Assembly (NCBI GenBank): GCA_003254905.1
Contig: QANU01065991.1
Location: forward strand, 138,824 to 202,823
Reading direction: 5' to 3'
DNA length: 64,000 nt
Origin: Nissolia schottii
Lineage: Eukaryota > Streptophyta > Magnoliopsida > Fabales > Fabaceae
Below are positions 1 through 12,873 of the stretch, piece by piece. The translations under genes were made by a program, and so were the position numbers. Every line of letters starts with the position of its first letter. Positions within the stretch are counted from its first letter, which is position 1. Under the pieces are notes generated by a model that saw only the letters and a list, made by a program, of their open reading frames with translations, searched no databases and was not told the origin of the DNA.

Positions 1-746
1 TAGTTCACTTGACAAAGAAACACACCATTAATAAAGCAGTATGGAACCTTTGCCAGAACCAACATTAACACTTCTCATCCAGGGAGGACATTACCCATAT
101 TCAAGATCCAAGAATCTGAAGCCCTTATCCATATTAAAAGTATGATTGTCCTTTCTACATGACCAAATTAGACAAAATGCCAGCACGCGAAAGAAGGGAA
201 AATTGGTATGGGAAAGTGAGGGATACACTTTAAAGAGTAGAGTACACAATCTTGATGTGAAAATTAATGGTTACGATTATCACATACACATGATTTATCA
301 TGCTATGTTTATATCTTACAAAATCTTAAAATGTTCATTTTTCAACAACTGCTGAAATTGTGAACATTATCCTCAAAAGTGTATCTCTCACTTCTGAGGA
401 GCCAAATCCGGAAAAGTGGTTAAGCAATTAAATTATGGACCAAACAATAGGTGCAACATTGAGAAACAAGATATTTTCACAAGGGACCAAAAAGGCATAA
501 TCACCGTGAATGAAGCAAAAGGAAAATCCCATATGATCCTTCATCAATATCAAAAGTAATTCCAAATTGATTATATACTTTGTAGACAAAGAAAGGCATT
601 GGACAAGGCACATGGATAAGATAGATCAATGAAAAATGTAAATCTAGAGGGGCCACTCTACTCTTTATAAAACGCAGAGAGTATCCCTAAACCCTAAACA
701 GTACGGATAGAACGAAACTTATTGAAAAACAAGGTACAAGTATGCA

Positions 747-784
<38 letters not shown>

Positions 785-2290
785 AATTTTATACAATAAA
801 AATTCACAAGCTAACTAATGTATATATCCAATCCAAAATCAACATCACAAAAAAAAATTAAAATCATATTTCATCATTTCTTTTTCAAAAAAAAAAAATA
901 GCAGAAGAGAAAGGAACGGGAAGGTCACACTGGCGACATCGACTCAGATTAAAAAAAGAGGCATAAAGGATTAAAGAAAGAATTAAGGTATTATATTTAA
1001 GGCTACTTAAAAAAAACACTAAACATCGTTTTGGTCGTTTGGCGCACCCGCAACGTACCCAGCCGTACTCGGTTTAATTTTCAAAAAAAAAAAACAAATT
1101 GAGTACGTGCCCAGTTACCAATACCCATTCAGGTACTTTTACAAAATTTGGAATACCCATACGACATAGGTATCCGTTATGTTTCTGCAGGGAAATGCAA
1201 TTTGCATACCCTATAAAAATACAATTTAAATAATAATATCCCAGATTGGATTAATATGGCCAGTAAGATTATGCTATCAGTAAAAGCCCAAATCCACTAA
1301 CAATAAGTAAAACTCCTAATACCTAATAATTAAATAAGAAATTGCCAGCGAGGATTTCTTCCTGCCTCAATTAGATGACTAATTGATTGATTTCGGGATG
1401 AATTTAATAGATCTCCTAACATATTTTAAACACACTCATCATAAAGTACTCGACATATTTTAATACTACCACACACAAAACAACACAATAATATAATAGA
1501 AGAGGATAATTTCTTTTCACTGGCCCTCACATCCAATCACGCGACGCCACATTTGTGCACACAATTGGAAGACAGCAACAACGTATAGAAATCAAACTCA
1601 TAGCAAAATCTCCCAAACCAGGACGCAAATTGTTCGGATGCCTTTGCAGGGTCGACAGTAAGGTAGAGATGTTTAAGGCCAAAAAAAAAAAAAACCACAA
1701 ATTTAGGGGAAGTTCAACTAACTACAAGGACACAAGAACATGGTGTTCGTAGTAAAGAACTGTGCTCGCTCCAATGCAGAGATTCATATTCATGTTCTTG
1801 CAATACACGCACAGCTTACAATTGCAACATACATAAACCGTAGCCATTGGTGTTCACTGTTCAGCATTAAGTCCCAAAACACATCATGTTAATTAATGTT
1901 AGCAACCAAAAAAAACTATAGAAGAACCAATGCCACAGAAAATAATCGACAGAGAAAAAAAAAAAAAAAAAGAGGATAAAAAAACAGCAATAATTCATTC
2001 AAGCATTTTAACAAACAAGGAGGAAGCAAAATTAAGAACAAAGAAGAAGAATGGCACACAGAACAGAACGACGACGAACTTGTCAACTTGTGAGAGGGAG
2101 AGAGAGAGAGAGAAGGCAGTGCTGCGCGACCCAATCCAAACCCAAATAATAAAACAAGTCGGGTCTGGGCTCGGAGTTCCGATTCGAATTTCCCCTGACC
2201 CGGTTCAGATCACAGGAGAGAGAATCCGAATCGGAAGTAGAACTGAATTTATAGCACCCATTCTCTCCCTCTAGAGATGGCTTTCCAGAG
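1..2290 (-). other. possible 5' end (UTR/promoter) of a gene lying to the left
   Basis: No convincing coding exon is visible here on either strand. On the minus strand, about 1950-2130 is rich in CT and TTC runs and includes a (GA/CT)n tract at 2094-2113, which is typical of plant 5' leaders. The DNA from about 2150 to 2290 is less AT-rich and could be its promoter. Everything from 1 to 1900 would then be leader intron or further leader. An (AT)n microsatellite lies at 750-778. This is inference only, because no splice site is supported by a coding frame. Confidence 0.25.
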
Positions 2291-2299
2291 GCTTCGAAA

Positions 2300-5200
2300 A
2301 AAGAAATAAAAAATATGATTGTTTGGGTACACGAAAACGAAAGCTGTCAGCGTCATGGTTGGTGACAGCTTTTTTGTGTTTCTGTTATTCCCATATTGCC
2401 CCTACCCATCACACTCTTTCTGCTTTGGCAGACACAAATATCTGCATCAGGTCTTGGAAGGGACACGTTGCATGTACGATAGGGTTACGTGTCTGTATGA
2501 TGTGACTCGTTTGAGTTTGATAAGGACAAACGTTTTTGCTTTGTTTTGTGTGTTGGGTTGCACCGTCCAAACCAGAAACGACACCGTCCTACCTCTCTGA
2601 CGTGTATCTTGTGTTATTTACTTTCTCTTTCCACGATTAAGTGTCCTTTTTTAACTTCAACATATATTGATGATGCATCTAGATGCAATATCTAAATATA
2701 TTAAGTTAACCATGTATATATTAAGCCAACTACGTACTAAAAAGTCATTACATTAGATATATTGAGTCATATTTGAAAGCAAAACAAAACTGGCACCCAA
2801 CAGTAGACGAAGGGAATGTGATAGTAGGGTTTTGCAAGGGAGCTTATTAAGAAAGTCATAAAAAGTAAATATGTATTTAAAAGATAAAATTGTGGAACAT
2901 TTAATATATTGAAAGTATTAAAATATTTTATTTTAAGTCTCTTAACAAGTGTTATAAGAATAATTATTAACTTAACCTTATACAGTATATTATATTTGAG
3001 TTTAGATTATCACATGTTTATAATGATCATGTCTCATTAGTTACGTTAGAAGAAACAAAGATACAAATATTTAAATTTAATTTTATTAATTTTTAAAGAA
3101 TTCCACTTGTCTAAATTATATGTAATTACTTCTTACAACTTCAATTTAGGATTTTTTTTAACTAAATCACTAGTATCCAAGTCTTATTATCAAAAATCCA
3201 AGCCTAATTTAATTAAAATCCGTAGAGATCTCTTCAAAAAAATAAATCATTTCCAAGACTTAAACCTAAGATTAATTAATTAATGAACTAAGATGCCCAC
3301 TACTTTTGACTGGTGGTGAAGATTTTTCAAGTCATCAGTTCAATGTATGATATGTATTTTATGTAGCATGTAATCAGCACGTGCCTTCTAATATTTTTTC
3401 TTCTGCCTTGTTTATTAACAATTCAAAGCCTATCTCTTTATCAGCTTGTTGTAATCTTACTTAGAGGCCTTAAAAGCTATTCTAACACACCGTCTCAAAA
3501 TTCTGATATTATTAAATGATAATAGTACAATTTATTTTATAACCATAATACATCAAAACCAATCTCATAAACATTTGTAATTTTAGGGGAAAATAACAAA
3601 AAGAACGAAAATGCACCGAATTTCACGAGTTTAGAGAATACGTGTCAACAAAACCTATGAAGTCCGCCCGTTCTATAATTATCTGCTTTCGTGATCACTA
3701 TTAAATTTAAATTAATGGAATCGAGATGATTGATGTTGGTGTTAATATAATCAACATAGTTTGCTTGGCTTCGTTAACTTTTCAAGCTTGCTTTATGAGG
3801 GCTCCATGCCAGGTGGAAAGCTTTCGTTTATCGTGTTCTCAATAATGCGTTTCGTGAAAGAGAGCTTTATAAACCAAAATAATAAATGTTAATCATTGCC
3901 AGATTCATTGAATATGTTATTGAATGGAACATTTGTAAACAGTTTAAATAATAATAGATTCATACACTAACGCATTCTTATTCAAAATAAAAATATAAAA
4001 AACTTCCACACTGCTAACTGGATCATTTTAGTCTAAAGCTAATTGATTGATAGATAATTAAGGATAACTTTGATCAATTATTGGCAATATAATAAATGTA
4101 TGGGCCAGTCCTATGTTTCTTATGCCATATCCTCAATCAAAATAACAGGAAAGAAACATGGTACTCTTGACTTTAACTTTTGACCTATCTTAGCTACCAT
4201 ACAAGCGGTTGATACCAAAATCTATATCTTCTGGTGATGCTCTACTTTGAACTTAGACTAACACAATCGCTACGTATGTCTCTTTATCAACAAATACACC
4301 TGCACCTTTTACGTGGCATCTGACACCAGTATCCTACATCAAGATTCAAGAGACTCCAAAACGGAAATGAAGGGATGACTGGGACTACATTTCCAACACA
4401 CAATCGAGTGACAAGTATAAAGGCACTTTCATAATGGATCTTGTACCTAGCCATAAATTTGCATATATTTTACTATTGATTTTTATAATATCTACATATT
4501 TATGATTTTAAATTATGTTTCTAAGTATTGATATGTTGTCACAATAAGCTGGAGGGTTTAGGTGAAAATCATTGAATCAAAATGAACATGTAATAGGCGC
4601 GTCACGACCACATACGTTGCATTTTCAGCACAAACGCCAAAGATCTACTGAATGAAAAACAAGATAAAACTGGGTAGATTGTCAAGCGACTTCAGGCTGT
4701 CCATAAAAAAGGTAACGTCAAGCTTAGGGACAAATGATTATGAATCTAATCATAGTTTGTCTACAAAGTTACATAAGCAACTTATGAATTAAGAGAACAC
4801 ACCAACAAAATCTTGTAATTATTACCTGCCGGGATCAAAATCCCAATCACTGCAGCCTGTGAAGATCAAGATCAATCACAATTAGTTAAAAGGAACACTG
4901 TTAAGGAAAGATTTACTAATGATAGTAGGTATAGTGAATATAAAGCAAAGCACGTTTATCTATATATATAGCATTGAGATTTCAGAAATAACTGCTTACA
5001 CTTGCTGCACGGTGGTTTGATCTGCTATATGACATGCATTTCAATTTCGTACATGTCAACATGATCCTCATGACCCTTTTGTTCCTTCCCTTCTCTTTCA
5101 TTTTGGAACCCTGGAGCTCTTTTTCCCCTTCAGTAAGCGATGAAAGCATCTGGTGCTGGTGGTATATTATGTTAGCCAGATAATAGCCTCAAATATGCTG

Positions 5201-5464
5201 TGGAGAAACCACCTCAAACTTCCAATAGCCTCAAACATAATCATAGGCTCTGTATTGGGAAGGTCAAGAACCTTTTAGCTTACCTGAAAATAACCAATGC
5301 ATTTTAGAGGAGATAAAAAAAAAGGGCCAGATCCTAAAATGATTTTAAATAAAAACACAAATCAGTCCCCCTCCCACCCAGCAATCCACCCGTCCCCCTC
5401 AATAAAACAAAATAACGGTAATAAAAGAAAAGGAAAAACAGGACAGCTACATATAAATAAAGAG
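2300..5464. other. intergenic, AT-rich, no gene seen
   Basis: No open frame here resembles a protein. Around 2655-2770 there is a short palindromic stretch containing gcatctagatgcaat. It resembles the repeat at 26008-26140 and is probably a MITE scrap. A 31-bp exon-like block at 4833-4863 is listed among the findings. The rest shows only AT-rich sequence and homopolymer runs. Confidence 0.5.
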
Positions 5465-5879
5465 GTGATTTCTCACCAACCCCATGGGTAAATACTTCAT
5501 GGGATAAATATCCCATGGAATAAATATCTCATGTTACTTAATTTATCTATTTTTGATAATTTTTACAACTAAATTCATCAAATTTTGTTATTATTTCATG
5601 TTCTATATGATCATAATAAATTTTTTATTAGTCAAATCATTGAAAGAGTTAACTTATAAAAAGTTTAGAAATTTGCAAATCATTTAAATTTACAATGGAC
5701 CTCTCTACAAATATTGTATTGAAAAATATTAATTTATCATATTAGATCATATAATCTCAATATGTTATATTAGATCATGAAATGATAACAAAATTCAATA
5801 AATTTAATCGTAAAAATTATCAAAAATAGATAAATTAAGTAGCATGGGGTATTTACCTCAGAGTAGGTGAGAAACCACC
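5465..5879. mobile_element. MITE with long terminal inverted repeats (copy 1)
   Basis: The two ends are inverted copies: the left end starts GGTGATTTCTCACC and the right end finishes GGTGAGAAACCACC. The inverted similarity continues inward for roughly 100 bases, through taaattaagtagcatg on the right and its complement on the left. The element has no coding capacity. A related copy lies at 31988-32265. No target-site duplication could be defined. Long imperfect inverted repeats with a short AT-rich centre fit a foldback-type MITE; the superfamily is not clear. Confidence 0.7.
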
Positions 5880-6086
5880 AAATGAAGATAAAGGTTACAC
5901 TTCAAGAAAATTACTTCAGTGAGAGAGGTTTCATGAACTCAATAGTTGCAGAACCATTTTAGCATAATAATATCCTATTTAACTCTTGCAAATGATTTGT
6001 CGACAATCATTAAGTAGGCTCAACGGGAGAAGCATAAAAATAAGCTTTATCCCAAACATTGTCGTTTTCCTTTCAAAACAGGCCAA

Positions 6087-9070
6087 TCAGTGAAGGCGCT
6101 GAAAAAGGAGAGAATTTTCAGCAATTTGACCACTTAAATCAGGTGCTAAAGGCTGGAGTAATCCGCTATTCGATAATTCTTCCATGGCTTTAATGTCTTG
6201 TTGCAAACGAGCCACATGCAGAATGGTATGATCAAGAACCAAAGGATCATCTGGCGGATTATGGAGAAGGGCGAGCAAAGCCTGTTTATAAACTTGAGCA
6301 GACAATAATGGCCTCGCAACCTGCCGACTTTGACAGAAAGTTGCCACCTTGATGACATGTTTGCAAAGGTTTCCAAGCCTAGACCAAGAACAATCACAAA
6401 GTGAAAATTCTGAACCAGGATTCCAAACCGTACATGCCAAGCTTCTGTCAGTCTGAGATAAAACCTTTGCATGATGGAGATTGTGGTCATCCAGTATCAC
6501 ATCAACATCTGGAATATGAATAGCATGGCACCAAGCATTGGTGGAGCAAGATTTGTCGCGGAGATTCTCAAAATACCCGGTCTCTAAACTGTATTGGTCT
6601 AGCCAGTAGGAGGAGTGAAATTCAGTAGTTAAAGTGTGGATTAGCCAGTCAACTCTCGGCCAGAAATTAGCATAATTCTCCTTGAAGAGTGTGGATTTTA
6701 ATCTTAGGTGATAGGATTCTATTGCAGCAGGTGGCTCAGGAGTTGTCACAGGGAGTGACTTTATGCCATTAATCCACATATCTGCATGAGAAAGCACAGT
6801 AATACCATTATAATGAAGCCAATTGTAAAAATGCTTGCGTGAGTGTTGCCTGGCAAAAACTAAGACTCTCTTCAGGAGGTGGGACTGAGAATGAAATGAA
6901 TTGGATATAAAACCCAGATCACAGAAGGTTCAGATCAAGAAGGATTGTGATGTGAGGCTACTACAGCAAGATTAAATATTTCTTCAATGAATACAAAATC
7001 AACTGTCCATCACTAGAAAAGTACCTATACTTGCTAGCCACTGGCTCTTGAAATAGTCCATGAAGGCACACTGGTCAACAAAAATTTGCATAAACTCTTC
7101 AACTGCATCCATAGCATTTGGTCCACATCTTGTACAATACAGAATCCATCCCAAGTGCCTAAACATCTCCCGTTGCACCTCAAAGTTGCAGCATTTCTTG
7201 AAAAGCTTTTTGAGCCAAGCACGGCGAACATGCCAGGCACATAACAGGATACGACACTGGAAAGCCTCTCTGCAATAAGAAAGATCTCGTAATATTTTCT
7301 ATTGAGGTGGGATCTTCCAGCAAAACAAAGCAGCTGAATGGAACTAAAAAGAACAGCACTAATCTCTTTACCTTATGATCGTATAGTCAAAAGATGGATC
7401 ATCCAACAAAATAGCATTAGGCCTCCATCTCAGGTCCTTGGTTCGTATTCTTTCAGATAGCAACCCAATCCATTTATGAATATCTTTACTGACAAAGGAG
7501 GAGGTGATGATCCAAGCAACTGGAATTGCATTTCGAGATGAATCGAAAACAAGTAAAGAACAAACAGGATACTGTCGGGGACAAGAAAGAAAAAAGTAAG
7601 ATTCTAAAATCCTGCAAACTAATTAATTTTACAGCTTTTAAATGTACACCATATGTTTCTAAAGAAAATATTTTTTCCCATCAAAACTAGTTGTGAATAA
7701 GCTGAACATTAACCTTTGGCCAGCCCTAACTCCAGGCATAACTAACTTAACAGTAAAAGGTAAGCAAGTAGTTTCCTTTTTTGATAAGGTAAACACAAAA
7801 AAAAATGTGCAATACCTTAAGCTTGTTCAAGCCAAATGTTGAATGAAAAGAAATGAAACTATTATTTCCATAACGGATCATTTGTTGCAGCTGCCAATCT
7901 GTCTGTATGCCCAAAATAAATGATTCCGGACCTGAGTTATCTTGGTAGTAGAATACATGCTTCTGATGGCGCTGGACCCATATCTTAACACTGCATTCAT
8001 CATTTTCCTGCAACTCGTGTGAAGAATTACGAATACTCCGTTCCATGTTACGCACATCATTTCGAGTGAGAAAATCATCACGGTTCTGAGGTCCACCTTG
8101 CTTCTGCATCACCTCTAAATGGTGCTGCATTATGTTGTCCAGCGATATTCCAACATAAAGCATAGACATCACTTTCTGGCGTAACTCATCAGAAATTCGG
8201 GGAGCATACATAGCTCTTGTCCCTATTGCATCCCGATCGAGTATCCCATGACATGGTGCCCCCGTTTTATCTACATGCCTCCTTTGGTTATATATGATTA
8301 AGGCAAGGTGGGGTCGGGTATATAATCTTTTAACTGTGAAATGGCAAAGGCAGCCTCTCATCATGTGACGCCTCCCAGGCCTGCTTCCCTTCCCTGAAGC
8401 AGGTTTGGTGCTTGTGCCATCCCCTATCCCTGACTCACCCTCCCGATAATCGTCAGGACCATAAGAGCACCAGTAACTAAATCCATGTACAGTTTTATCT
8501 AGTTAATTAAATGAATTGTTTCATATTTAAATACAACTTTTTTTTTAAAAGATATAAGATGAAAATAGCAATTTAGATAACTTCAACATTATTTTGTTCT
8601 CTTTGAATCATAAACCCTAAACTCTCATAAGCCATCACAATATTAGACTACTGACCTTCAAATTACATAAATTTGTGACATGGAAAAGAGCCATTAACTT
8701 AAAAGATTGTAACAGTAGAGAGGCCAACTATATTTTCTAACATGAGTTGGTAAACAAGTAAAATACCATCAAACCAGTTCAATTGAAAGATAACATACAG
8801 TGTATATTCAAGATAGCAATCAACCCTTGGTTTAGTGATGCTCCCTTCAGGTCTCTTCCTTCTCGATTCTACCCGGAAGCTAGCGGGGCATTCGGGATTG
8901 GAAGACTCCCCTTTAACAAAACCATCCACTCTCGCAAAAGGAATCAGAGCAATGTCATCGCCACCTTGTCGACCACCACCTAATTTAACCCAATTTACGT
9001 GAGCAGCAGAGAACTCAGGACAAGGGGGATCTTGAACTGGAAGGTTCAGAATGTCCTCCATCCTCGGCAT
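6087..9070 (-). CDS. SWIM zinc-finger protein, MULE-transposase-related
   Basis: Five coding exons join in frame: 9070-8799, 8476-7816, 7571-7372, 7269-7031 and 6781-6087, giving 688 residues. Every intron has GT/AG ends and the phases agree. The ATG follows directly after an acceptor (ttctag|atg), so a leader intron is likely. Near residues 583-596 is a SWIM motif, CxCx8CxH (CDCSWSRLGNLCKH). Exons 3 and 4 carry a region like the core of Mutator-type transposases (VFDSS, then LCAWHVRRAW). The length and motifs match the plant family of Arabidopsis At1g60560/At4g13970, annotated as SWIM zinc-finger proteins of about 700 residues. It is probably a nuclear DNA- or protein-binding protein. Descent from a domesticated transposase is inference. 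The molecular role is not known to me. Confidence 0.88.
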
Positions 9071-9551
9071 CTAGAATTCCAAACAAAACAATTTAAACAA
9101 AATAGATACATTTGATGAACTTTGTGAGAGAACCTGTTATCATTAATCACTTTTCACCAAAGAAAAGATGATGCATCATCTGTGCCCTCTAAAACAAGGC
9201 ATATGCAAAAATGTCTGCTAGATCAGTGTTAATAAAAAGGCTTCAACCCAAAATAAGACCTAGAACACCACTCTTACCTCACATTTTCATCATATAGATT
9301 CTCAATTAAAATAACCTGACGAAGGAAAATCCTCCTATATTGCAACCATAGTAGACAAAATTTTAACCTAACAAGTACAGTAATCAACATAAAAAACAAC
9401 AATAAATTGTGAATTTCTGCATGAATAATTGTAGTTAGTTAGAGCAATCCCAGCTTCTAGCTTAGAAATTGTTAGCTGCAACCAAGTAAACCAATTTCAA
9501 TGAAAAGTAGTGAAGCTAACAGTGGAAAAATCCTCGTTGGTAAGTTGGTAC

Positions 9552-9660
9552 CTTGGTTGCATTTGCCTCAGCGAAGGAGAAGAATTCGTCGCAGAGAGTG
9601 AGAAAGAAGGAGTGAGAAAGTAGAAGAAGGCTCAGACTTCAGAGAGAGAGAGAGAGAGAG
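9552..9660 (-). other. probable 5'UTR exon of the SWIM zinc-finger gene
   Basis: On the minus strand a CT-rich leader begins near a (GA/CT)n tract at 9641-9662. It runs to a good donor, aaccaag|gtacc, at about 9552/9551. The matching acceptor lies just before the ATG at 9070, implying a leader intron of about 480 bases. The start of transcription is inferred from the CT-rich leader only. Confidence 0.5.
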
Positions 9661-9679
9661 AGATGTCTCTCTTCTCCCA

Positions 9680-9775
9680 TTTGGAGTGGGCTTGAGCCTG
9701 TTTCTACGGCCCACAAGAAAGTTGGGCTTCCTTTTGTGAAGTTTGTGATCCTATACAGCCCACAAGAAGATATTT
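9680..9775 (-). promoter_or_regulatory. cluster of site II-like TGGGC motifs upstream of the SWIM gene
   Basis: Within about 100 bases upstream of the inferred transcription start there are four GCCCA/TGGGC cores: gtgggcttg, cggcccaca, ttgggcttc and cagcccaca. Motifs of the TGGGCY/GGCCCA type are known plant site II elements bound by TCP factors in promoters of widely expressed genes. Their use here is inferred from position. Confidence 0.4.
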
Positions 9776-10328
9776 CTTTTTTTTTTTTCCTTTCAGTCAT
9801 AAAATAAAAACAAAAGAAAAGCTGTTACCTTTGCTTAGATAAAAGAGTAAATGGAGAAATAGTTAGTGAAGAGAAAGGGAATGAAAAATAAAAGAAGTTT
9901 CTCTCATTGTTGGAATGAAGAACAAAATAAAATGGGAAATATATCCTACTCTTAGTCTTCGGAAAAAGCAAAACGAAAGAAAATATAATTATACTAAATT
10001 ATATTTTAACCTTAATACAAGTGAATATTAAATAAATGAATATGGCACTACTAAAAAGAGGCTCATTATCGTAATATTAATGTCAAATATTTTAATATTT
10101 TCATAGAATTTTAATGATTCGTTGGGTTTACCGTGGGATGCAATTCCTCAGTAAAACCCTCCTCGCTAATTAATTATGATGAGATTTATTTTTTTCCATC
10201 ATAATTTCTGTGGGATTTTTTCAAAAAATTTAAATAAATTTTCAAGAAAATTATTTTACAAAAATTCATCATTTAAAAAATATATTATCAAGGAATTTTT
10301 ATTATTGCCGAGGGAAATAATCCCATGG
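9776..10328. other. intergenic, AT-rich, no gene seen
   Basis: AT-rich sequence without a credible frame. A possible scrap of a transposon end (cactactaaaaag at 10046) recalls CACTA ends, but no partner end or duplication was found. The stretch ends at the solo LTR. Confidence 0.4.
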
Positions 10329-10760
10329 TGTTATGGATTGGGCCCCAATGGCCCATTCCACAGAAGGACCACGCCCGACCTGCACAGCCCATCTGTTAGG
10401 AACTGGACTTCTAAGGACTACTCCACGGAAGGACCTCGCCCGATCCACGCAGCTCACCTAGCCACAACGCCATCAGCTCCCCTCACATTCCGTGATGAAC
10501 TCCCCAGCGGACACCACAACGCGAACCATGGAACCCGAACAAGTAAACTATCCGCAGAATTGAGACGCGAAATTGAGCCAATCACAGATATTCACCATAT
10601 AAGCAGTGCCGGCCACCCAGGTAAGGCTGAGACTGTAACCCCCATATTTCAATACCCATCTCGAACCTTCATTGACTTTGGCATCGGAGTCCTTGCAGGT
10701 ACTCGCCTCAGCCAACTCATCCACGGAGCTCCAGGGACCGAAGCGTACCAATCTGGTACA
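10329..10760 (+). mobile_element. solo LTR of an LTR retrotransposon (fossil)
   Basis: A GC-richer block of 432 bases begins TGTTATGG and ends TGGTACA. It is flanked by the same five bases, CATGG, at 10324-10328 and 10761-10765. TG...CA ends with a 5-bp target duplication and no internal gag-pol are the marks of a solo LTR. The long open frame across it (10176-10799) is not a gene. Its base composition differs sharply from both flanks. It contains a partial internal direct repeat (ccac.gaaggacc.cgcccga). The superfamily cannot be told from the LTR alone. Confidence 0.75.
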
Positions 10761-10765
10761 CATGG

Positions 10766-12873
10766 TAATAATAATATTAAAATTAAAAAATATTATTAAA
10801 TAAAAATAAATTTTATTCTCTAAATAAGTCTCTTTAAGTTTCTTTTTAATTTTTTTTATTCATCAGGGAAGTTTCTTTAATTTTAATGGTGTGCAGGAGA
10901 TGAATTGAAATAAGATTTAAATATATGGGTCCAAATTAAATTAAAACGTTTTTAATAAAAATAAATAAATAATACCTATGCGTAAATATTGCTAGGATTT
11001 TAAACGAGAATTGTGTTAAGGTGACAAATCAAGTTAATAATTCTTGGATAATGTTCTCTCACATAAGTGTGGACCTATAATGAATTCCACCATGAAAAAT
11101 GCCACACTTATGTTATGTGAATGGAGTTTGTTTGAGGAGAAATTCTTTTATGTTTTTACATTAATATTTCTCTTACTCTTTTTTATTTATCACACTTATG
11201 TTCTCTTCAATTTATTACTTGACATATCAAGATATGTTAATACTTTAAGATACAAAATGGATGTTGTATCAAACAATAAATATAAGAAAGCAAAAACAAA
11301 AAAAAAAATCTTGTTCCAATAGCATACAAGAGTTTCTTTTGTCCATGAGTAACTTGAGTTTTTTATCCTAGCCTTTTCTTAAACGTAGTCCACCGCTTTA
11401 CAACACAAGAATATAATTCACTTACATTTATTAAGTATGAAGGAACCTTGAAAACTTGAAGTATGACATTATTGATGCAATATTTGGCACATCGTGTGGC
11501 GAAAGGTGGTTGGAAAATTTGGTGATTCATCATGGGAGGAATGATCACATAGGTTCTTGAACTTTTTCGTGTTGTCCACGTAGGTCTCTGAACAAAAAAA
11601 AAAGTCTCTTATAGGTCCTTGAACTTTTTTGTTGTTTTCCCCGTTCATCCTTCCCTCTGTTTGTGACATGACAATGGCACACATGGCCATTAACTCGCCT
11701 TGTCTCTCGTAATCACTGCATCTGTACCTTATCTCCTTTCTACTCATCATTAGCACTTCAAAACGATGTTGTTTTACAACATGCTAAACGACGTTGTTTC
11801 GTAAAGTAGAAAAACGCCCTGTCACAATTCACAATCAACCCAAACCCATTTCACACTCTCACTTTCGCTATTTTCTGCCTGCCCCAACCCTCTCCTCTTT
11901 CTCGATTCCCTCATCACGAACTCACCGTCACTCATTTCACACAAGCAAAAGAAGAGTGAGAAAGCAGAAGAGTTGTGGTCCGAGGTGAGTTGGGAAAGCT
12001 GAGGAATATTCACTACAATCCAAGGTTAGCTTTCCATGTCTCCGACTTCATATTGTTGTGGTCCCTTGTTAGTGTTAGAGTGTTGTAGTAGTTGTTTAAA
12101 GTGTTGTGGGACAATGTTATTTTTTTATTGTTGTGGGGTTAAGGTTTTTAAAGATGATGATACATGGGGATGGAGATGTAATGGTGGTCCCTAAAACAGA
12201 AAATTATAGGTAAACAGAAATGTTATTTGTACTCATTTTGAGTGGGACATTGCGCCAACTCACTCATAATCTACTAACAGATGAGATTAAATGAAGCGTA
12301 TGTTGATGCCAACATAAAATGTGTTCAAATAAATTTTAAGTTTTATTTCTTTTGGATGCAATTTCATGTTCATGTAGATAGTTATGAGTTTGTAATCGTC
12401 ATTTTAGACAGTTAGTTAGGGGGACTTAAATGTAAATATAAGTCCATTTCATTTGGGATGTAATTTCATGGTTGAGTGATGAGGGTGTTTTGGGTTTTGA
12501 AGGGTTCAAATATGTTTTAAACTAAAAGAAATTTTTATATAATCTTATTTTTAGACATATTCATAATAAAAATGAGTTATGTTAACTTTATTAAGATACA
12601 ATCAATTATTTCTTATTTATGAGCTACATCAATTTTATTAAGATTATGACTAAAGAGAAAATAAATTCTCTCATGATAAAATTACATATAATTTTATCTT
12701 GTGATAAAATTACATATAATTTTATCTTGTGACTAATTAAGTTATTTTGAAAAAGTAAAATGCAAAAAAAAATAAAAAATTAATGGTACAAAGGTATAAT
12801 TTCTACGTGAGAGGATCCACTCTAAGTTAGATTCTTCATCTTCCACCAATTTCATCAGTTCTCTAGTTGTTTG
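10766..12873. other. intergenic, AT-rich, no gene seen
   Basis: At 11540-11690 the text around ggtccttgaacttttt recurs in near-duplicate form and looks like a common dispersed legume-type repeat. At 12668-12730 a 28-bp AT-rich palindromic unit is present twice in tandem (tgataaaattacatataatt). No exon was supported. Confidence 0.4.

Noticed and set aside
10043-10060. CACTA transposon end
   Set aside because: Only a short cactacta word, no inverted partner and no 3-bp duplication.
10176-10799. 207-codon plus-strand frame
   Set aside because: Its middle is a solo LTR with a 5-bp duplication and its ends are AT-rich flank; there is no family resemblance.
11794-12013. Overlapping 63- and 64-codon frames on both strands
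   Set aside because: Low-complexity serine/histidine-rich translations with no splice partners or known motif.
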